From: Euleptes europaea
Taxonomy: Eukaryota; Chordata; Lepidosauria; Squamata; Sphaerodactylidae
Length of the DNA stretch: 64,000 bases
Reading direction: 5' to 3'
Assembly (NCBI RefSeq): GCF_029931775.1
Contig: NC_079312.1
Span: 14,949,821 to 15,013,820 of the forward strand
A model generated the notes under the pieces. The model saw only the letters and a list, made by a program, of their open reading frames with translations. It ran no database searches and had not been told where the DNA came from. Both the position numbers and the translations under genes were made by a program. Positions 51,160 through 61,869 of this stretch are shown here, in pieces. The first letter of the stretch is position 1; each line of letters opens with the position of its first letter.

Positions 51160-51835
51160 ATAGAATCATATAGTTGGAAGGGGCCATACAGGCTATCTAG
51201 TCCAACCCCCTGCTCAATGCAGCATCAGCCTAAAATATCCCTGACAAGTGTTCATGCAGCTGCTGCTTGAAGACTGCCAGAGAAGGGGAGCTTGCCACCT
51301 CCCTAGGCAGCCGGATTCCACTGCTGAACAACTTTTACTATAATTCCTCCCCCAATATCCAGCCAGTACCTTTCTGGCCATAATTTAAACCCGTTATTCA
51401 TGCCCTCCTCTAAGTGACAGCCCTTTAAATACTTAAAGAGAGCAATCATGTTCTCTCTCAACCTCCTCTTTTCCAGACGAAACAGTCCCAAGTACTTAAG
51501 CTTTTTATTTGTATAGCTTCTAGGCCCGTATTCATCCTCATCGCTCTCTTCTGCACCCACTCCATTCTGTCCACATCCTTTTTGAAGTGAGGTCTCCAGA
51601 ACTGCATGCAGTACTCCAGGTGTGGCCTGACCAATGCGGTGTACAGCCTCCGTTGATACACCCCCAAGATCGCATTAGCCTTTTTTGCCGCTGCATCACA
51701 CTGGCTGCTCATATTTAGCTTACAGGCCACCCATACCTCAAGATCTTGTTCACATACACTGCTACCCAGATCTTTCCTTGGGGCCCTGCAGAGAAGCAGC
51801 CAATCAGACAATATTGAGTTAGACAGAACCAGTTG
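51160..51835 (-). repeat. CR1 LINE, C-terminal coding part and 3' end
   Basis: Two overlapping minus frames (51458-51811, 51303-51560) encode the CR1 tail: AAKKANAILGVYQRRLYTAL, VRPHLEYCMQFW, DRMEWVQKRAMRM, then LGLFRLEKRRLRENMIALFK. The change of frame near 51500 and missing residues show decay. Confidence 0.9.
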
Positions 51836-52202
51836 TCTGACTTGCTATAAAGCCACCATGAGTGGATAGACAGGTAAAATAAAGGTAGTGGAAGAATTAC
51901 TTGGCTAAATGCTTTTCCATTTAAAAATTCCTAGCAAAATAAATGCTAGCATATTAGGGAGAACGTTTCTCTTTGAAATGAGAAAGTAAGATGTTTCAGT
52001 AGAACAGAACTGTAGACTCTGCTACTGATACGTATTGTCTGTTGCTGTATATTTTTATCTGTATTATATTCCTACTGACGTAATATCATTTTTGCATTGT
52101 TTAACATGTCATGTTCAATATTTCTGCCATGCTTTACATTTTTGCAATCGTACTGCTATTACATTGTTTAGTAGATATCTCCTCATCCTATTGATTTTCA
52201 TT
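51836..52202. other. No gene recognised
   Basis: AT-rich, unassigned. Confidence 0.4.
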
Positions 52203-52210
52203 ACTTATGT

Positions 52211-52537
52211 CAGGGGTCCCCAACATAGTGCTCACAAAGCGTTTTGAGGTCGTGAGCAGGGCCAGATAGGGCTTTTGCCCACCAAGGCTTTTGGTTGACT
52301 ATTGGAGATTAAATTGGCGGTGAGGATTTTTTAAAAAAATGCTGATTGGCAGCAGCTACCACCACAACACAAGGATTTACACCGTGTTCCTGAAGTTAAG
52401 CTGCGGCAATAATGTTATGGCTAGGCTCCACCTCCTGCAACAGCCATTTTGTAGTGCAGCCATTTTGTGGCTGCGCTCACCGTGCCGTATAGGAATTGCA
52501 AATGTGCCCGCAAGCTTTAAAAGGTTGGGGACCCCTG
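52211..52537 (+). mobile_element. Short hAT, CAGGGGTCCCCAAC family, complete
   Basis: CAGGGGTCCCCAAC and GTTGGGGACCCCTG with perfect 8-bp duplication ACTTATGT (52203-52210, 52538-52545). 327 bp. Fragments of it occur at 31343, 47235 and 55948. Confidence 0.94.
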
Positions 52538-52739
52538 ACTTATGTTGTGTGATCCGCCTAAGTGAGAAAGGCAGACTATAAATATTGTTTTAATGCAGGG
52601 ATTTAAAAGGGGAAAGTAGGGAAGAACACTCCGTGTTTCTACAATCTGGGAACAGATTTCCCAGCCCTGCGTAGGAACTTGGCCTTTAAATCTGCTTGAA
52701 TTAACCCGTTCCAGTGCACAAGAAGTTATTGATATGGCA

Positions 52740-52960
52740 ATTTAAGCATTTACATTGCACTTTCCAATGTTCAAAGCACTCCATGCACATTATTGTGTTG
52801 TAATCCTTACAAGAATCCGGTAAAGTAGGTCAGTATTAATATCCCTGTATTGCAGATTATGGGGGAAGGGAGCTGGCATAGGGGGGAGGAGAGTGGCTTG
52901 TCTAAGCCCAAACAGTGAATTCTTGGCTCAGAAAGAGTTCAAACCAGGGACTTCCTGATT
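52740..52960 (-). repeat. Old MIR-like SINE
   Basis: TTTACATTGCACTTTCC, CCTTACAAGAATCCGGTAAAG and CAGTATTAATATCCC are reverse MIR-type motifs. Confidence 0.55.
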
Positions 52961-53111
52961 TGGACTCAGACTTGTGCTGCATCTACACGGGGGTACAAAA
53001 ACCCACCCACCCTGCCTGGCAGTAACTGCGTGCAGGGCAGGAACAGGCAGAAAAAGTGCCCGCGCACTCCTCCTCTTTGCCTGCTCACTGTTGTTGCTAT
53101 CCCTCACAAGA

Positions 53112-53300
53112 CGATGCCCTCTGCTGAGTCAGACCTTCCCTCCGTCAAGGTCGGTCTTACCTACTCAGACTGGCAGCAGAAGGTCTCAGGCTGAGGTCTT
53201 TCACCTCACCTACAACTTGAACCTTTTAACTGGAGATGCTGGAAATTGAACCTGGGACCTCCTGCATGTAAAGCGGACGCTTTACCATTATTCCAAGGCC
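53112..53300 (-). repeat. tRNA-Ala-derived SINE
   Basis: TACTCAGACTGGCAGCAGAAG, CTGGAGATGCTGGAAATTG and ACGCTTTACCATTATTCC. Confidence 0.78.
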
Positions 53301-53446
53301 TCACTCCACCCCCCATTTCTCTGTTTCACTTGTATGACCGTGATTTCAGCAGGGTCCCTCTGTGGCCTAGAAACCCACCCCCCTGCTCCTCCTTTTCCCT
53401 TTTCCCTGGCAAGCTGTTCTGTAATGCTACACTGCAGCTCAGCTGG

Positions 53447-53660
53447 GAAAGAAGAAGAGTAGGTTTTTATACCCCGCTTTTCTCTACCTTTATGGAGTCT
53501 CAAACCGGCGTACAATCACAATCCCTTTCTCTCTCCACAACAGACCCCTTGTGAGGTAGGTGGGGTTGAGAGAGCTCTAAGAGAACTGTGACTAGCCCAA
53601 GGTCACCCAGCTGGCTTCATGTGGAGGAGTGGGAAATCTAATCTGGTTCTCTTCTCCTTC
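53447..53660 (-). repeat. MIR-like SINE
   Basis: AAGAAGAGTAGGTTTTTATAC to GCTGGCTTCATGTGGAGG. Confidence 0.85.
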
Positions 53661-54394
53661 TGCATGGTGATTGTGAGTGGAATATCCGCAGTTTCACCTT
53701 TAAGCTGGAGGTTTTAATTTTCTCCAGCTCAAAGGGTGGGGGGGAATGGGAGCCAGATAGGGTACAACATCATCTGTGCACTCCCATTTACTGCGGGGAC
53801 TTCCTGCTAACACCCCAGGTGGAAGCAGGCATGGGAGACGTGGATTGATTCCCCCCCCCCCCGTGCTAGGTGTTCCTCCTGCGGCCTTGGAGAACACGGT
53901 TTCTCTCTCCATATCTTTTGTGCAAATGGCCAGTATTTCTTAAAAAGCACTCTGCATATTAAAAAGGAGGGCAACCATGCTGTAAATCTTTTTTACTGGA
54001 TTAATAAAAGCAAGACAGGGTGCAGCGCTCGTTTAAGCACACCAATAAAGAACCGGGACAGGAGACGCACTGCTCGAAGCTTTTCGATTACCTGAGAGCG
54101 GGGCAAAGTCCCCCCCCCCCCCCCGCCTTTGCATCCCTGATCTGGGATCTCTCCCACCCACCCCCGGGGCCTGTTTTAGAGACAGACGTTTCCTTCCCCC
54201 AACCCCCACGGCACATAGATGTGTAAAAAGAATCTGTTGTCGCTTTTAATGCAAGCGTTCTTTTAACGACCCAGATAACAACCGAGAAAGGCTCCCGTAG
54301 TAAATGGCTGATAAAGTGGAAGAAAGCTGGATTTAGTGTATTTTCAGCTGCCCGTGTGGTGAAGCTCGAAGGCTTCCAGTGTAGAGGCAGGTAG
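53661..54394. other. No gene recognised
   Basis: Two poly(C) runs (53850, 54112). No family features. Confidence 0.4.
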
Positions 54395-54570
54395 TCAGAG
54401 AAGAGTCTTGCTGGACCAGGCTGAAGCTCCATCATCTGGTTTCCCTTGGTAGCCAACCAGATGTACCTGGGAAGCTCACAAATGGGACATGAGAGTAAGA
54501 GTCCTTCAGTGTGTCCCCCACAACAATTGGGATTTAGAGGTAGATTGCCTCTGAACATGGAGGCTCATGT
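54395..54570 (-). repeat. L2-like LINE 3' UTR
   Basis: GTCTTGCTGGACCAGGCTGAAG and ATTGCCTCTGAACATGGAGGC. Confidence 0.65.
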
Positions 54571-54627
54571 AGCTGTTGACAGACCTATCTTCCATGGATT
54601 TGGCTCTTCTTTTTTAAAGACATCTAA

Positions 54628-54850
54628 TGGCCCAGGCTAGCCTGATCTCGTCAGATCTCAGAAGCTACGCAGGGTCAGCCCTGGTTAGTATTTGGATGGG
54701 AGACCACCAAGGAATACCAGGGTTGCTGTGCAGAGGAAGGCACTGGCAAACTGCCTCTGTTAGTCTCTTGCCATGAAAACCCCAAAAAAGGGGTCGCCAT
54801 AAGTCGGCTGCGACTTGATGGTATTTTACACACACACACACACACACACA
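54628..54850 (+). repeat. 5S-Sauria SINE, complete
   Basis: GCCTGATCTCGTCAGATCTC to GCGACTTGATGGTATTTTAC and (AC)n. One of the best copies, with GAAAACCCCAAAAAAGGGG. Confidence 0.92.
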
Positions 54851-54861
54851 AAGTCATTTAA

Positions 54862-55060
54862 AGAGGCTAGATGGCCATTTGTCAGCAATGCTGATTCTAT
54901 GACCTTAGGCAGTTCATGAGAGGAAGGGCATCTTGGCCATCTTCTGGGCATGGAGTAGGGGTCACTGGGGTGTGTGTGGGGGTAGTTGTGAGTTTCCTGC
55001 ATTGTGCAGGGGGTTGGACTAGATGACCCTGGTGGTCCCTTCCAACTCTATGATTCTATA
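54862..55060 (+). repeat. CR1 LINE 3' end
   Basis: GAGGCTAGATGGCCATTTGTC to CAACTCTATGATTCTA. Confidence 0.92.
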
Positions 55061-55275
55061 CAGACCACTCCTGTATCCTGTGGTTGTGAATTTCTATCAG
55101 TTGATTGTGTATTACATGAATGAGTACTTTCTTTGGTCTGTCCTGACTCTACCATCCCTCATCTGCATTGTGACCCCAAATTCTAGTATTGGGGAGGGGG
55201 GTGGAAATCTCTATATATACCTTATCTACTCCATACATTTTTGTATCCTCTGTAATGCCCCTCGAGCATCAGATT

Positions 55276-55800
55276 TAGGGTTGCTAACCTCCAGGTGGGG
55301 CCTAGCGATTTAGAATTACAGTTCATCTCGTGATTACAGAGATCAGCTCTCCTGGTGGAAATGGCTACTTTGGAGGAACTCGCTGCCCCAGGATATGACG
55401 GTGGCTGCCAACTTAGAAGTCTTTAAGAAGGGAGTGGACATGTTCATGGTGGTTAGGGCTATCCATGGCAACTAGTCAAAACGGATACTAGTCATGATGC
55501 ATGCCTATTCTCTACAGTGTCAGAGGAGCTTGCCTACTATATTTGGTGCTGTGGATCACAGACCAGATGCCGCTGCAGTCATCTTGTTTGTGGGCTTCCT
55601 AGAGGCACCTGGTTGGCCCCTGTGCGAACAGACTGCTGGACTTGATGGTCCTTGGTCTGATCCAGCATGGCTTTTCTTATGTTCCTATGTATGGCATTAC
55701 ATCCCATTGGGGTCCCTCTCCTCCCCAACCCCGCCCTCTCCAGGCTCCACTGCCATAGCTCCAGGAATTTCCCAACCCAGAGTTAACAACTCTGCTCACA
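55276..55800 (+). mobile_element. Old TAGGGTTGCCA hAT split by a LINE
   Basis: TAGGGTTGCTAACCTCCAGG..GGAAATGGCTACTTTGGA, then CR1/L2-clade LINE 3' end 55375-55692 (CTGCCCCAGGATATGACGG to TTTTCTTATGTTCCTATG), then the hAT resumes with GGCATTACATCCC and ends near AACCCAGAGTTAAC. Confidence 0.75.
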
Positions 55801-55947
55801 CTCCTTAACCTTTCCGTACATGGAAGATGCTCCAGCCGCCTGAGCATCATGGTTGTCCTTTTCTGCTCTTGTTTTAGCTCCGCAGTATTCCTTTTTGAGC
55901 TGGAGTGACCTACTAACACAGCATTCCTAGGACTGCCAACAACCTGG

Positions 55948-56116
55948 ATAAAAAAATATGTCCTTCTAACAGAGCCATAATGGGTTGTTATTGGCCTTTG
56001 GCAGCAATTTTGTGATTGGTCCCGTCTCCCTCGGCAGCCATTTTGTGGTGGCACCCACGACCATTTCTCAGAATTCGAACATGCCGACAATCTCAACCAG
56101 GTTGAGGACTCCTGTG
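55948..56116 (+). mobile_element. Right part of a CAGGGGTCCCCAAC-type hAT
   Basis: CGGCAGCCATTTTGTGGTGG and the end CAGGTTGAGGACTCCTG. Confidence 0.65.
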
Positions 56117-56424
56117 TTAGGTTATGGTTACCTCAAAGGCTTGAGGTTAGATTCAGATTGCAAACACATATCCAGGGAGATAGGGATGGATGGCGTTCTT
56201 TGTTGCCCTGCGTGGTAGGGGGGAGAGGAAAGAAGTGGCAGATTGAGATAAGATGCAGTGGCCCAACTGTGTTGCTATGATAGCAGGCTTTCTGCTTGTG
56301 CAGAATTCCGCATGTGCCACGTCCACTTTTGTATGCTGGAGTTTGCAGTTAACGACGGGAGGCTCGGGAAGTGATGCCAGGAGCGATAAGGCCCCAAGCA
56401 GCTTAGGAAGAAGGTATTTGAAGG

Positions 56425-56670
56425 CCAGCAGGGTGTGTTGGTTAAGGGCGGTGGTTTGGAGCAGTGGACTTTGATCTGGAGAACCGGGTTTGATTCCCCA
56501 CTCCTACACATGAAGCCAGCTGGGTGACCTTGGGCTAATCACAACTCTCTTAGAGCTCTCTCAGCCTCACCTACCTCACAGGGTGTCTGTTGTGGGGAGG
56601 GGGAGGGGATTGTAAGCCAGTTTGATCCTTACGTGGTAGAGAAAGTCGGCATATAAAAACCAACTTTTTT
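56425..56670 (+). repeat. MIR-like SINE
   Basis: GGCCAGCAGGGTGTGTTGG to AAAGTCGGCATATAAAAACC. Confidence 0.87.
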
Positions 56671-56892
56671 TCATTTATGAATGTGTTTGATCTTTAAGAA
56701 CTGCTTCAGAAGGTTTTTTTGTGGAGTGCCTCTGCTTTCTGGTATTAGTCTTCTGGTAAAGGCCCTATTCCATTGTGATGCTCTGTTGGCAAAATACCCT
56801 CTCCAGACACATCTCCAAGACTCCACAATTCCAGTTGCCCAAGCTATTAGTGGCTGAATTATCCTTTTAGGGACTACTGCCTGTTGTTTCAT
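56671..56892 (-). other. Unidentified short open frame
   Basis: 73 codons on minus, aromatic and basic (AWATGIVESWRCVWRGYF, ASQWNRAFTRRL). I do not recognise it. It starts at an ATG and is next to a SINE. It may be chance or a fragment of a mobile-element protein. Confidence 0.2.
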
Positions 56893-57214
56893 TACTGATG
56901 GATTTCCCCCCCTAAATGCTTGATTTTTATCTGCTGCTGTGTCTTCTGTGTTTTGGTTGAGATGGATTTTTCTTCTACGCTGTGGAGTTACAGCAGCCCT
57001 TCTCCAGAAAGTTTATAGAAGAATTGCCGCAAATGGCAGACTAGAAACATCAAATATTTCTGTCTGAGGAGTGCATGCATGTGTGCATGCACACACATGC
57101 ACACATATAATGTGTGTCTTTTTCCATAGAGTTTCTGGCTATTTCTAGAGCTACCCAACATCCCTTCTGGGCGTTCAGGGAGAAGAAGTATATCAGTGGT
57201 TGCTAGCCATGGTG
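56893..57214. other. No gene; TG/CA-rich patch
   Basis: 57068-57115 is an alternating GCATG/CACACA low-complexity patch; the rest is unassigned. Confidence 0.45.
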
Positions 57215-57412
57215 ACTAAAGGGAGCCTCCACATTCAGAGGCAGTAAACCTCTGAATCCCAGTGCCAGAAGGCAACGTCAGGGGAAGGCCTCGGCCTCAA
57301 TGCACTGCTGTTGGCCCTTCAGAGGAACTGGTTGGCCACCATGTGAGGATGCTGGACTCGATGGACCAATGGTCTAATCCAACAGGCCTCTTCTTACGTT
57401 CTTACAACATGG
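57215..57412 (+). repeat. L2-like LINE 3' UTR
   Basis: GGGAGCCTCCACATTCAGAGG to CCTCTTCTTACGTTCTTAC. Confidence 0.72.
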
Positions 57413-57499
57413 CATGCCCAAAAGGCAACAATAGGTTGGGTGATTTATCAGCGATGGGAATCACAACACAGAGACTGCCACTGCTAAATAAGGATACTC

Positions 57500-57735
57500 T
57501 GAGAGGCAGTGTGGTGTAGTGGTTAGTGTTCTGGACTACGACTGGGGAAACTTGAGTTCAGATCCACACACTGCTGTGCAGTCAGCCTCATTCATTGACC
57601 TTGTTCCCGTCACACTGTCTCGGGCTAACCTAACTCGCAGGGTTGCTGAGAGGATAAAATAGAGGAGGAGCCGGCCATATAGGACGCCCTGAATCCCATA
57701 GGGAAGGACAGAGTAAAAATGTCACGGATAGGTAG
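57500..57735 (+). repeat. MIR-like SINE, second subfamily
   Basis: GAGGCAGTGTGGTGTAGTGG, ACTGGGGAAACTTGAGTTC and GGGTTGCTGAGAGGATAAAAT. Confidence 0.8.
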
Positions 57736-58458
57736 ATGGATACGGTAGCCTAATAACCAGAAATCTAATGAATAAAAATCCCCTCAGCTCAAACCTTGGG
57801 GCTGTTGTGAAAATCATTAGGTGGCATTACACAAGCCGCCCTTTTCCTTTCAGTCCTCAATCTGTAATGTGAGGAATAATAAAACTGTCCTATTTTTTTC
57901 CAGTAACTGAGATAATGTACGTAAAGTGCTCTAGACGTTCGAAAGCGCCCTGAAGCTGCAAAGTGTTGTGGTTCAAATACCAGCAAAGGCCTTGTAGCAG
58001 AATTGCCACCTTTTTTTCCCTGGCAGAAATTCTGCTGCTTTGAATGGGTCGCCTGCCTTGCAGGGATTAAAGAGATGTGGCCAGGCCATGCAGTGAGGGA
58101 GAAAAGCTGCATCTGTTTGGGAAGCCCCTGGTTCGAATCTAACCGCAGCCTCTTTCAAAATGATGCTAGGTCACATTTTCTCTTGTATCATTGCTGTGAT
58201 TTGGAGAGAAAGGCCTCTTATCAATGCCCAGGCAAGCACTCCACAACTTATCTCCCCTAGTAACCCTTCCACCATTTTACTGGGATGCAGGGACAACGGC
58301 AGTGCATTTTGTTTTGCTTTTGTGGGGCAGGAAGGAAGAAGGCTTTATTTGACTGAATGGGGGGTAGCAGTGGGTGGCTACTAAGCCCCATCAGACTTTG
58401 TGGATCCCTCGTTTTACAGCTTTAAGAACATGAGCCCTGCTGGCCAGGGAAGGGATGT
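57736..58458. repeat. Old SINE pieces, no gene
   Basis: 57840-57990 looks like a worn MIR tail and head. 58080-58160 has a tRNA-like B box (CCCCTGGTTCGAATC). Nothing else recognised. Confidence 0.4.
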
Positions 58459-58466
58459 GGCTAGGT

Positions 58467-58675
58467 TAGGGTTGCCAACCTCCAGGTACTAGCTGGAGAT
58501 CTCCTGCTATTACAGCTGATCTCCAGCCGATAGCGATCAGTTCCCCTGGAGAAAATGGCCGCTTTGGCAATTGGACTCTATGGCACTGAAGTCCCTCCCC
58601 TTTCCAAACCCCGCCCTCCTCAGGCTCCGCCCCCAAAACCTCCCGCTGGTGGCAAAGAGGGACCTGGCAACCCTA
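58467..58675 (+). mobile_element. Short hAT, TAGGGTTGCCA family, full length
   Basis: TAGGGTTGCCAACCTCCAGG to GGGACCTGGCAACCCTA; flanks GGCTAGGT and GGCTCAGT match at 6 of 8. It joins a SINE head directly on its right. Confidence 0.86.
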
Positions 58676-58874
58676 GGCTCAGTGGTAGAGCATCTGCTTG
58701 GCATGCAAAAGGTCCCAGGTTCAATCCCCGGCATCTCCAGTTAAAGGGACTAGGCGAGTAGGTGATGTGAAAGACTTTAGCCTGAGACCCTGGAGAGCAG
58801 CTGCCGGTCTGAGTAGACAATACTGACTCTGATGGACCAAGGGTTCAGTATAAGGCAGCTTCATGTGTTCATGT
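58676..58874 (+). repeat. tRNA-Ala-derived SINE
   Basis: GGCTCAGTGGTAGAGCATC to GCAGCTTCATGTGTTCATG. The first bases of the tRNA are missing. Confidence 0.88.
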
Positions 58875-58877
58875 GAC

Positions 58878-59040
58878 CAGTGGTCCATCTAGTCCAGCAT
58901 CCTGTTTCACACAGTGGCTAACCAGTTATTCTGGAGGTCCAACAACAGAGCATAGAGGCTTTCCCCTGATGTTACCTCCTGGCACTGATACTTAGAGGTT
59001 TACTGCCTCTGAATGTAGACGTTCCCTACCAGTCTTTTTT
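58878..59040 (-). repeat. L2-like LINE 3' UTR
   Basis: GGTCCATCTAGTCCAGCATCC to GTTTACTGCCTCTGAATG. Confidence 0.72.
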
Positions 59041-59129
59041 TCTATGCGGAGGGAATTATATTTGGTTGAAGGGGCGCTGGGGCCCTCCCTCTCTGAAAGG
59101 GAAAGGTTGACAGACCACCACAGTGCAAA

Positions 59130-59475
59130 ATAGGGCATAGGAACATAAGAAAGGCCCTGCTGGATTGGACCAAGGCCCATCAAGTCCAGCAGTCTGTTCA
59201 CACAGTGGCCAACCAGGTGCCTCTAGGAAGCCACAAACAAGACGACTGCAGCAGCACCATCCTGCCTGTGATCCACAGCACCTAAGATAATAGGCATGCT
59301 CCTCTGATCCTGGAGAGAATAGGTATGCGGCATGACTAGTATCCATTCTAACTGATAGCCATGAATACCCCTTCCTTCATGAATATGTCCACTCCCCTCT
59401 TAAAGCCTTCCAAGCTGGCAGCCATCACCACATCTTGCGGCAGGGAGTTCCACAATTTAACTATGCGTTGTGCGA
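59130..59475 (-). repeat. CR1/L2-clade LINE, tail of coding part and 3' end
   Basis: The full reverse of the 11513-12003 type: GGAACATAAGAAAGGCCCTGC, GACTAGTATCCATTC, CTTGCGGCAGGGAGTTCCAC. Confidence 0.86.
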
Positions 59476-59626
59476 AAGGGCGTTTTTCATTGCTGCCATT
59501 TGGGCCTTCTCAGGTCTGGCGGGGCATCCTTGAGAACCTTGCTTTGCACCCCGGCGGGGGCATCCTTTTGTCCCTGGCACTTGGCCGAGACTCGGGGGAC
59601 GGCAACCCTCACCTGGGACTCTGATT

Positions 59627-60080
59627 TCCAATAGAAAAGAGCAGGAGTCCAGTGGCACCTTAAAGACTAACAAAAATTTCTGGCAGGGTATGAGCTGTGG
59701 CTCACGAAAGCTCAATACCCTGCCAGAAATTGTGTTAGTCTTCAAGGTGCTACTGGACTCCTGCTCTTTTCTACTGCTGTGTGTGTGTGTGTGTGTTAAG
59801 TGCCGTCAAGTCGCTTCCGACTCATGGCGACCCTATGAATGAAAGTCCTCCAAAATGTCCTGTCTTTGACAGCCTTGCTCAGATCTTGCAAATTGAAGGC
59901 TGTGGCTTCCTTTATTGAGTCAATCCATTTCTTGTTGGGTCTTCCTCTTTTCCTGCCGCCCTCAACTTTTCCTAGCATGACTGCCTTTTCCAGTGACTCT
60001 TGTCGTCTCATGTTTCTACTGTCTTGTCGTCTCATGTTTCTACTGCTAGTGACAGACTAACACGGTTACCCGTCGTGATC
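59627..60080. repeat. Penelope-type inverted pair split by BovB
   Basis: The pair is 59627-59778: AAGAGCAGGAGTCCAGTGGC faces CTACTGGACTCCTGCTCTTTT. Its outer end continues at 60042-60080 (AGTGACAGACTAACACGGTTA). The BovB between is flanked by TTTCTACTGCT on both sides. Confidence 0.82.
59779..60041 (-). repeat. BovB/RTE LINE 3' end
   Basis: Minus frame 59796-60035 keeps the RTE C-terminus: LGKVEGGRKRGRPNKKWIDS, DRTFWRTFIHRVA and SRKRLDGT. A (GT)n run marks its 3' end. A 25-bp tandem repeat (GTCGTCTCATGTTTCTACTG) is at its 5' edge. Confidence 0.9.
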
Positions 60081-60882
60081 TGATTTCCAAGGCGCATGCA
60101 TATGCAGCCTTTCTCCCCCCACCCTGGACAGTTTGTGCATCTCCAAGGGTTAAGCATACAAAGCTGCCGTTTCCTAGAAAGGTCTAGGAAACGGTGAGCT
60201 TAGTGATGCAAAGGGTGGGGTGGGGGGGAGCCCTTTCCTTCCTGTCCCGCCTTCCTGTCTCTGGTCTGACATGAGAAACTGCCTCTTGCATTTTGTTTCC
60301 TACCCTGGGAGCAATCGGAGGGCTGCGGCAGACACAAAAGGCTCAGGGAGGAGCGGGTGAGTTGGACAGTGGAGGTTTACAGGGGTTTGAAAAGCTGGTG
60401 GCCAAGGGGTGGGTGTGTTTAGGACAGGATCCTGGGAGAAACTTGACATGCAATTAGACGGGAGGTTAAGAGATTAAGGACACTTCTGCATGCAGGCTTC
60501 CACGTCGTGGCTGTTCTTGTTTTTGTATGCCTAGGATGTTTGCACGGTGACTTTAAGTGCATTTCCCCCACCCCACACCCCGCCGCCCACTGGGGTCATG
60601 ATTTAAGTCGGTGGCTTCCCAGCTGTGTTCCAGAGCACATCTCAGAAGCGTACCTTAGGCTGCACAACAGTGCAGGAATGGTGGATGAACTTCCCCAGGG
60701 TGGGGTGCCAGGGGGACAAACATACCCCAAAGAGCTTGCCCATCACCTGCCGATCTTCCCCAGAGGAGGGGCAGCTGCAAAGGGGAGCGTTGGGTGTGTA
60801 TTAGGTTGCCCGTTCAGTTTGGGGGGGGAGCCAGTATTATGCACAAAGTGTGCCCCCCCCCCAGAATGACAGGGGTGGCTGT
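60081..60882. other. No gene recognised, GC-rich
   Basis: No domain in any frame. Modest CpG content; G runs near 60230 and 60820. Confidence 0.4.
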
Positions 60883-61125
60883 GTGAGTCTGTTTCAGCAT
60901 ACACAAAACAGGAGTCTAGGAATGAATACTGTTACTCTTTAAGGTGCTCCTGGACGTATGTTTGGTTTTGCCACAACAGGATCTAACGGTTACCCCCTCT
61001 GGAACATTAAGTCGAGCATAGTTTTTATTTCACCATACGTTTTGGTGGACGAGAGCCCACAGTCCTCGAAAGCTTAATGTTGTGAAGACTTTAAGGTGCC
61101 ACTGGACTCCTGTTTTCTTTTTGGT
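60883..61125. repeat. Two diverged Penelope-type units
   Basis: 60883-60985 (GGGTGGCTGTGTGAGTCTG, CTTTAAGGTGCTCCTGGAC) and 61022-61125 (CCTCGAAAGCTTAATG, CTTTAAGGTGCCACTGGAC). The hammerhead core is mostly lost. Confidence 0.6.
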
Positions 61126-61132
61126 CCTGTGA

Positions 61133-61312
61133 AGCTTGGGATTCTCCCTGAATTGCAACTGATCTCTAGACTACAGTGATAGGTTCCCCTGGAGGAAAGG
61201 GCAGCTTCAGAAATTAGACCCGATAGCATCACATCCTGAGCATCCTGAGCATCACATCCCTAGGCACTGGTCTCAGATTTCCAGATTTCCCAAGTCAGAG
61301 TTGGTAACCCTA
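61133..61312 (+). mobile_element. Old TAGGGTTGCCA-type hAT
   Basis: AATTGCAACTGATCTCTAGAC, TCCCCTGGAGGAAAGGGCAG and the end GTTGGTAACCCTA. It contains a short internal duplication (CCTGAGCATC). Confidence 0.6.
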
Positions 61313-61407
61313 GGAGACCTTGGCTTTCCCTGCAACATACAGGGGGTGTTGTGGGAGGCAAGTTGATACAGAAATGGGTGTACAGTTTGATGACTGTTGA
61401 GGTGGGA

Positions 61408-61655
61408 GAGAAGAAGAAGAGTTGTTTTTTATACCCCGCTTTTCTCTACCTTTAAGAAGCCTCAAAGCGGCTTACAATCACCTTCTACTCCCCACAGCAG
61501 ACAGCTTGTGAGGTAGGTGGGGCTGAGGGAGTTCTAAGAGAACCGTGACTGGCCCAAGGTCACCCAGCAGGCTTCATGTATAGGAGTGAGGAATCAAACC
61601 TGGTTGTCCAGATTAGAGTTCACTGCTCTTAACCACTATGCCACGCTGGCTCATA
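61408..61655 (-). repeat. MIR-like SINE
   Basis: GAAGAAGAAGAGTTGTTTTTT to CTATGCCACGCTGGCTCAT. Confidence 0.86.
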
Positions 61656-61869
61656 GGCATACAAGAGAAGGGGGCACAAACAACAGACATGAAGGGGGAA
61701 GGAATCATTGGCTGGAGTGAAGAGGTGATTTACTGACATGCATTTGAACACAAGCAGATTTTTGTTCTGGGAAGGAGTGGGGAATCTTGCAATTCCCAGC
61801 AATGCTAGATGCAACATCTGGCAGTAGCCAAGCTGATTCCCCCATTGCTGGGATTAAATCTGCACATGG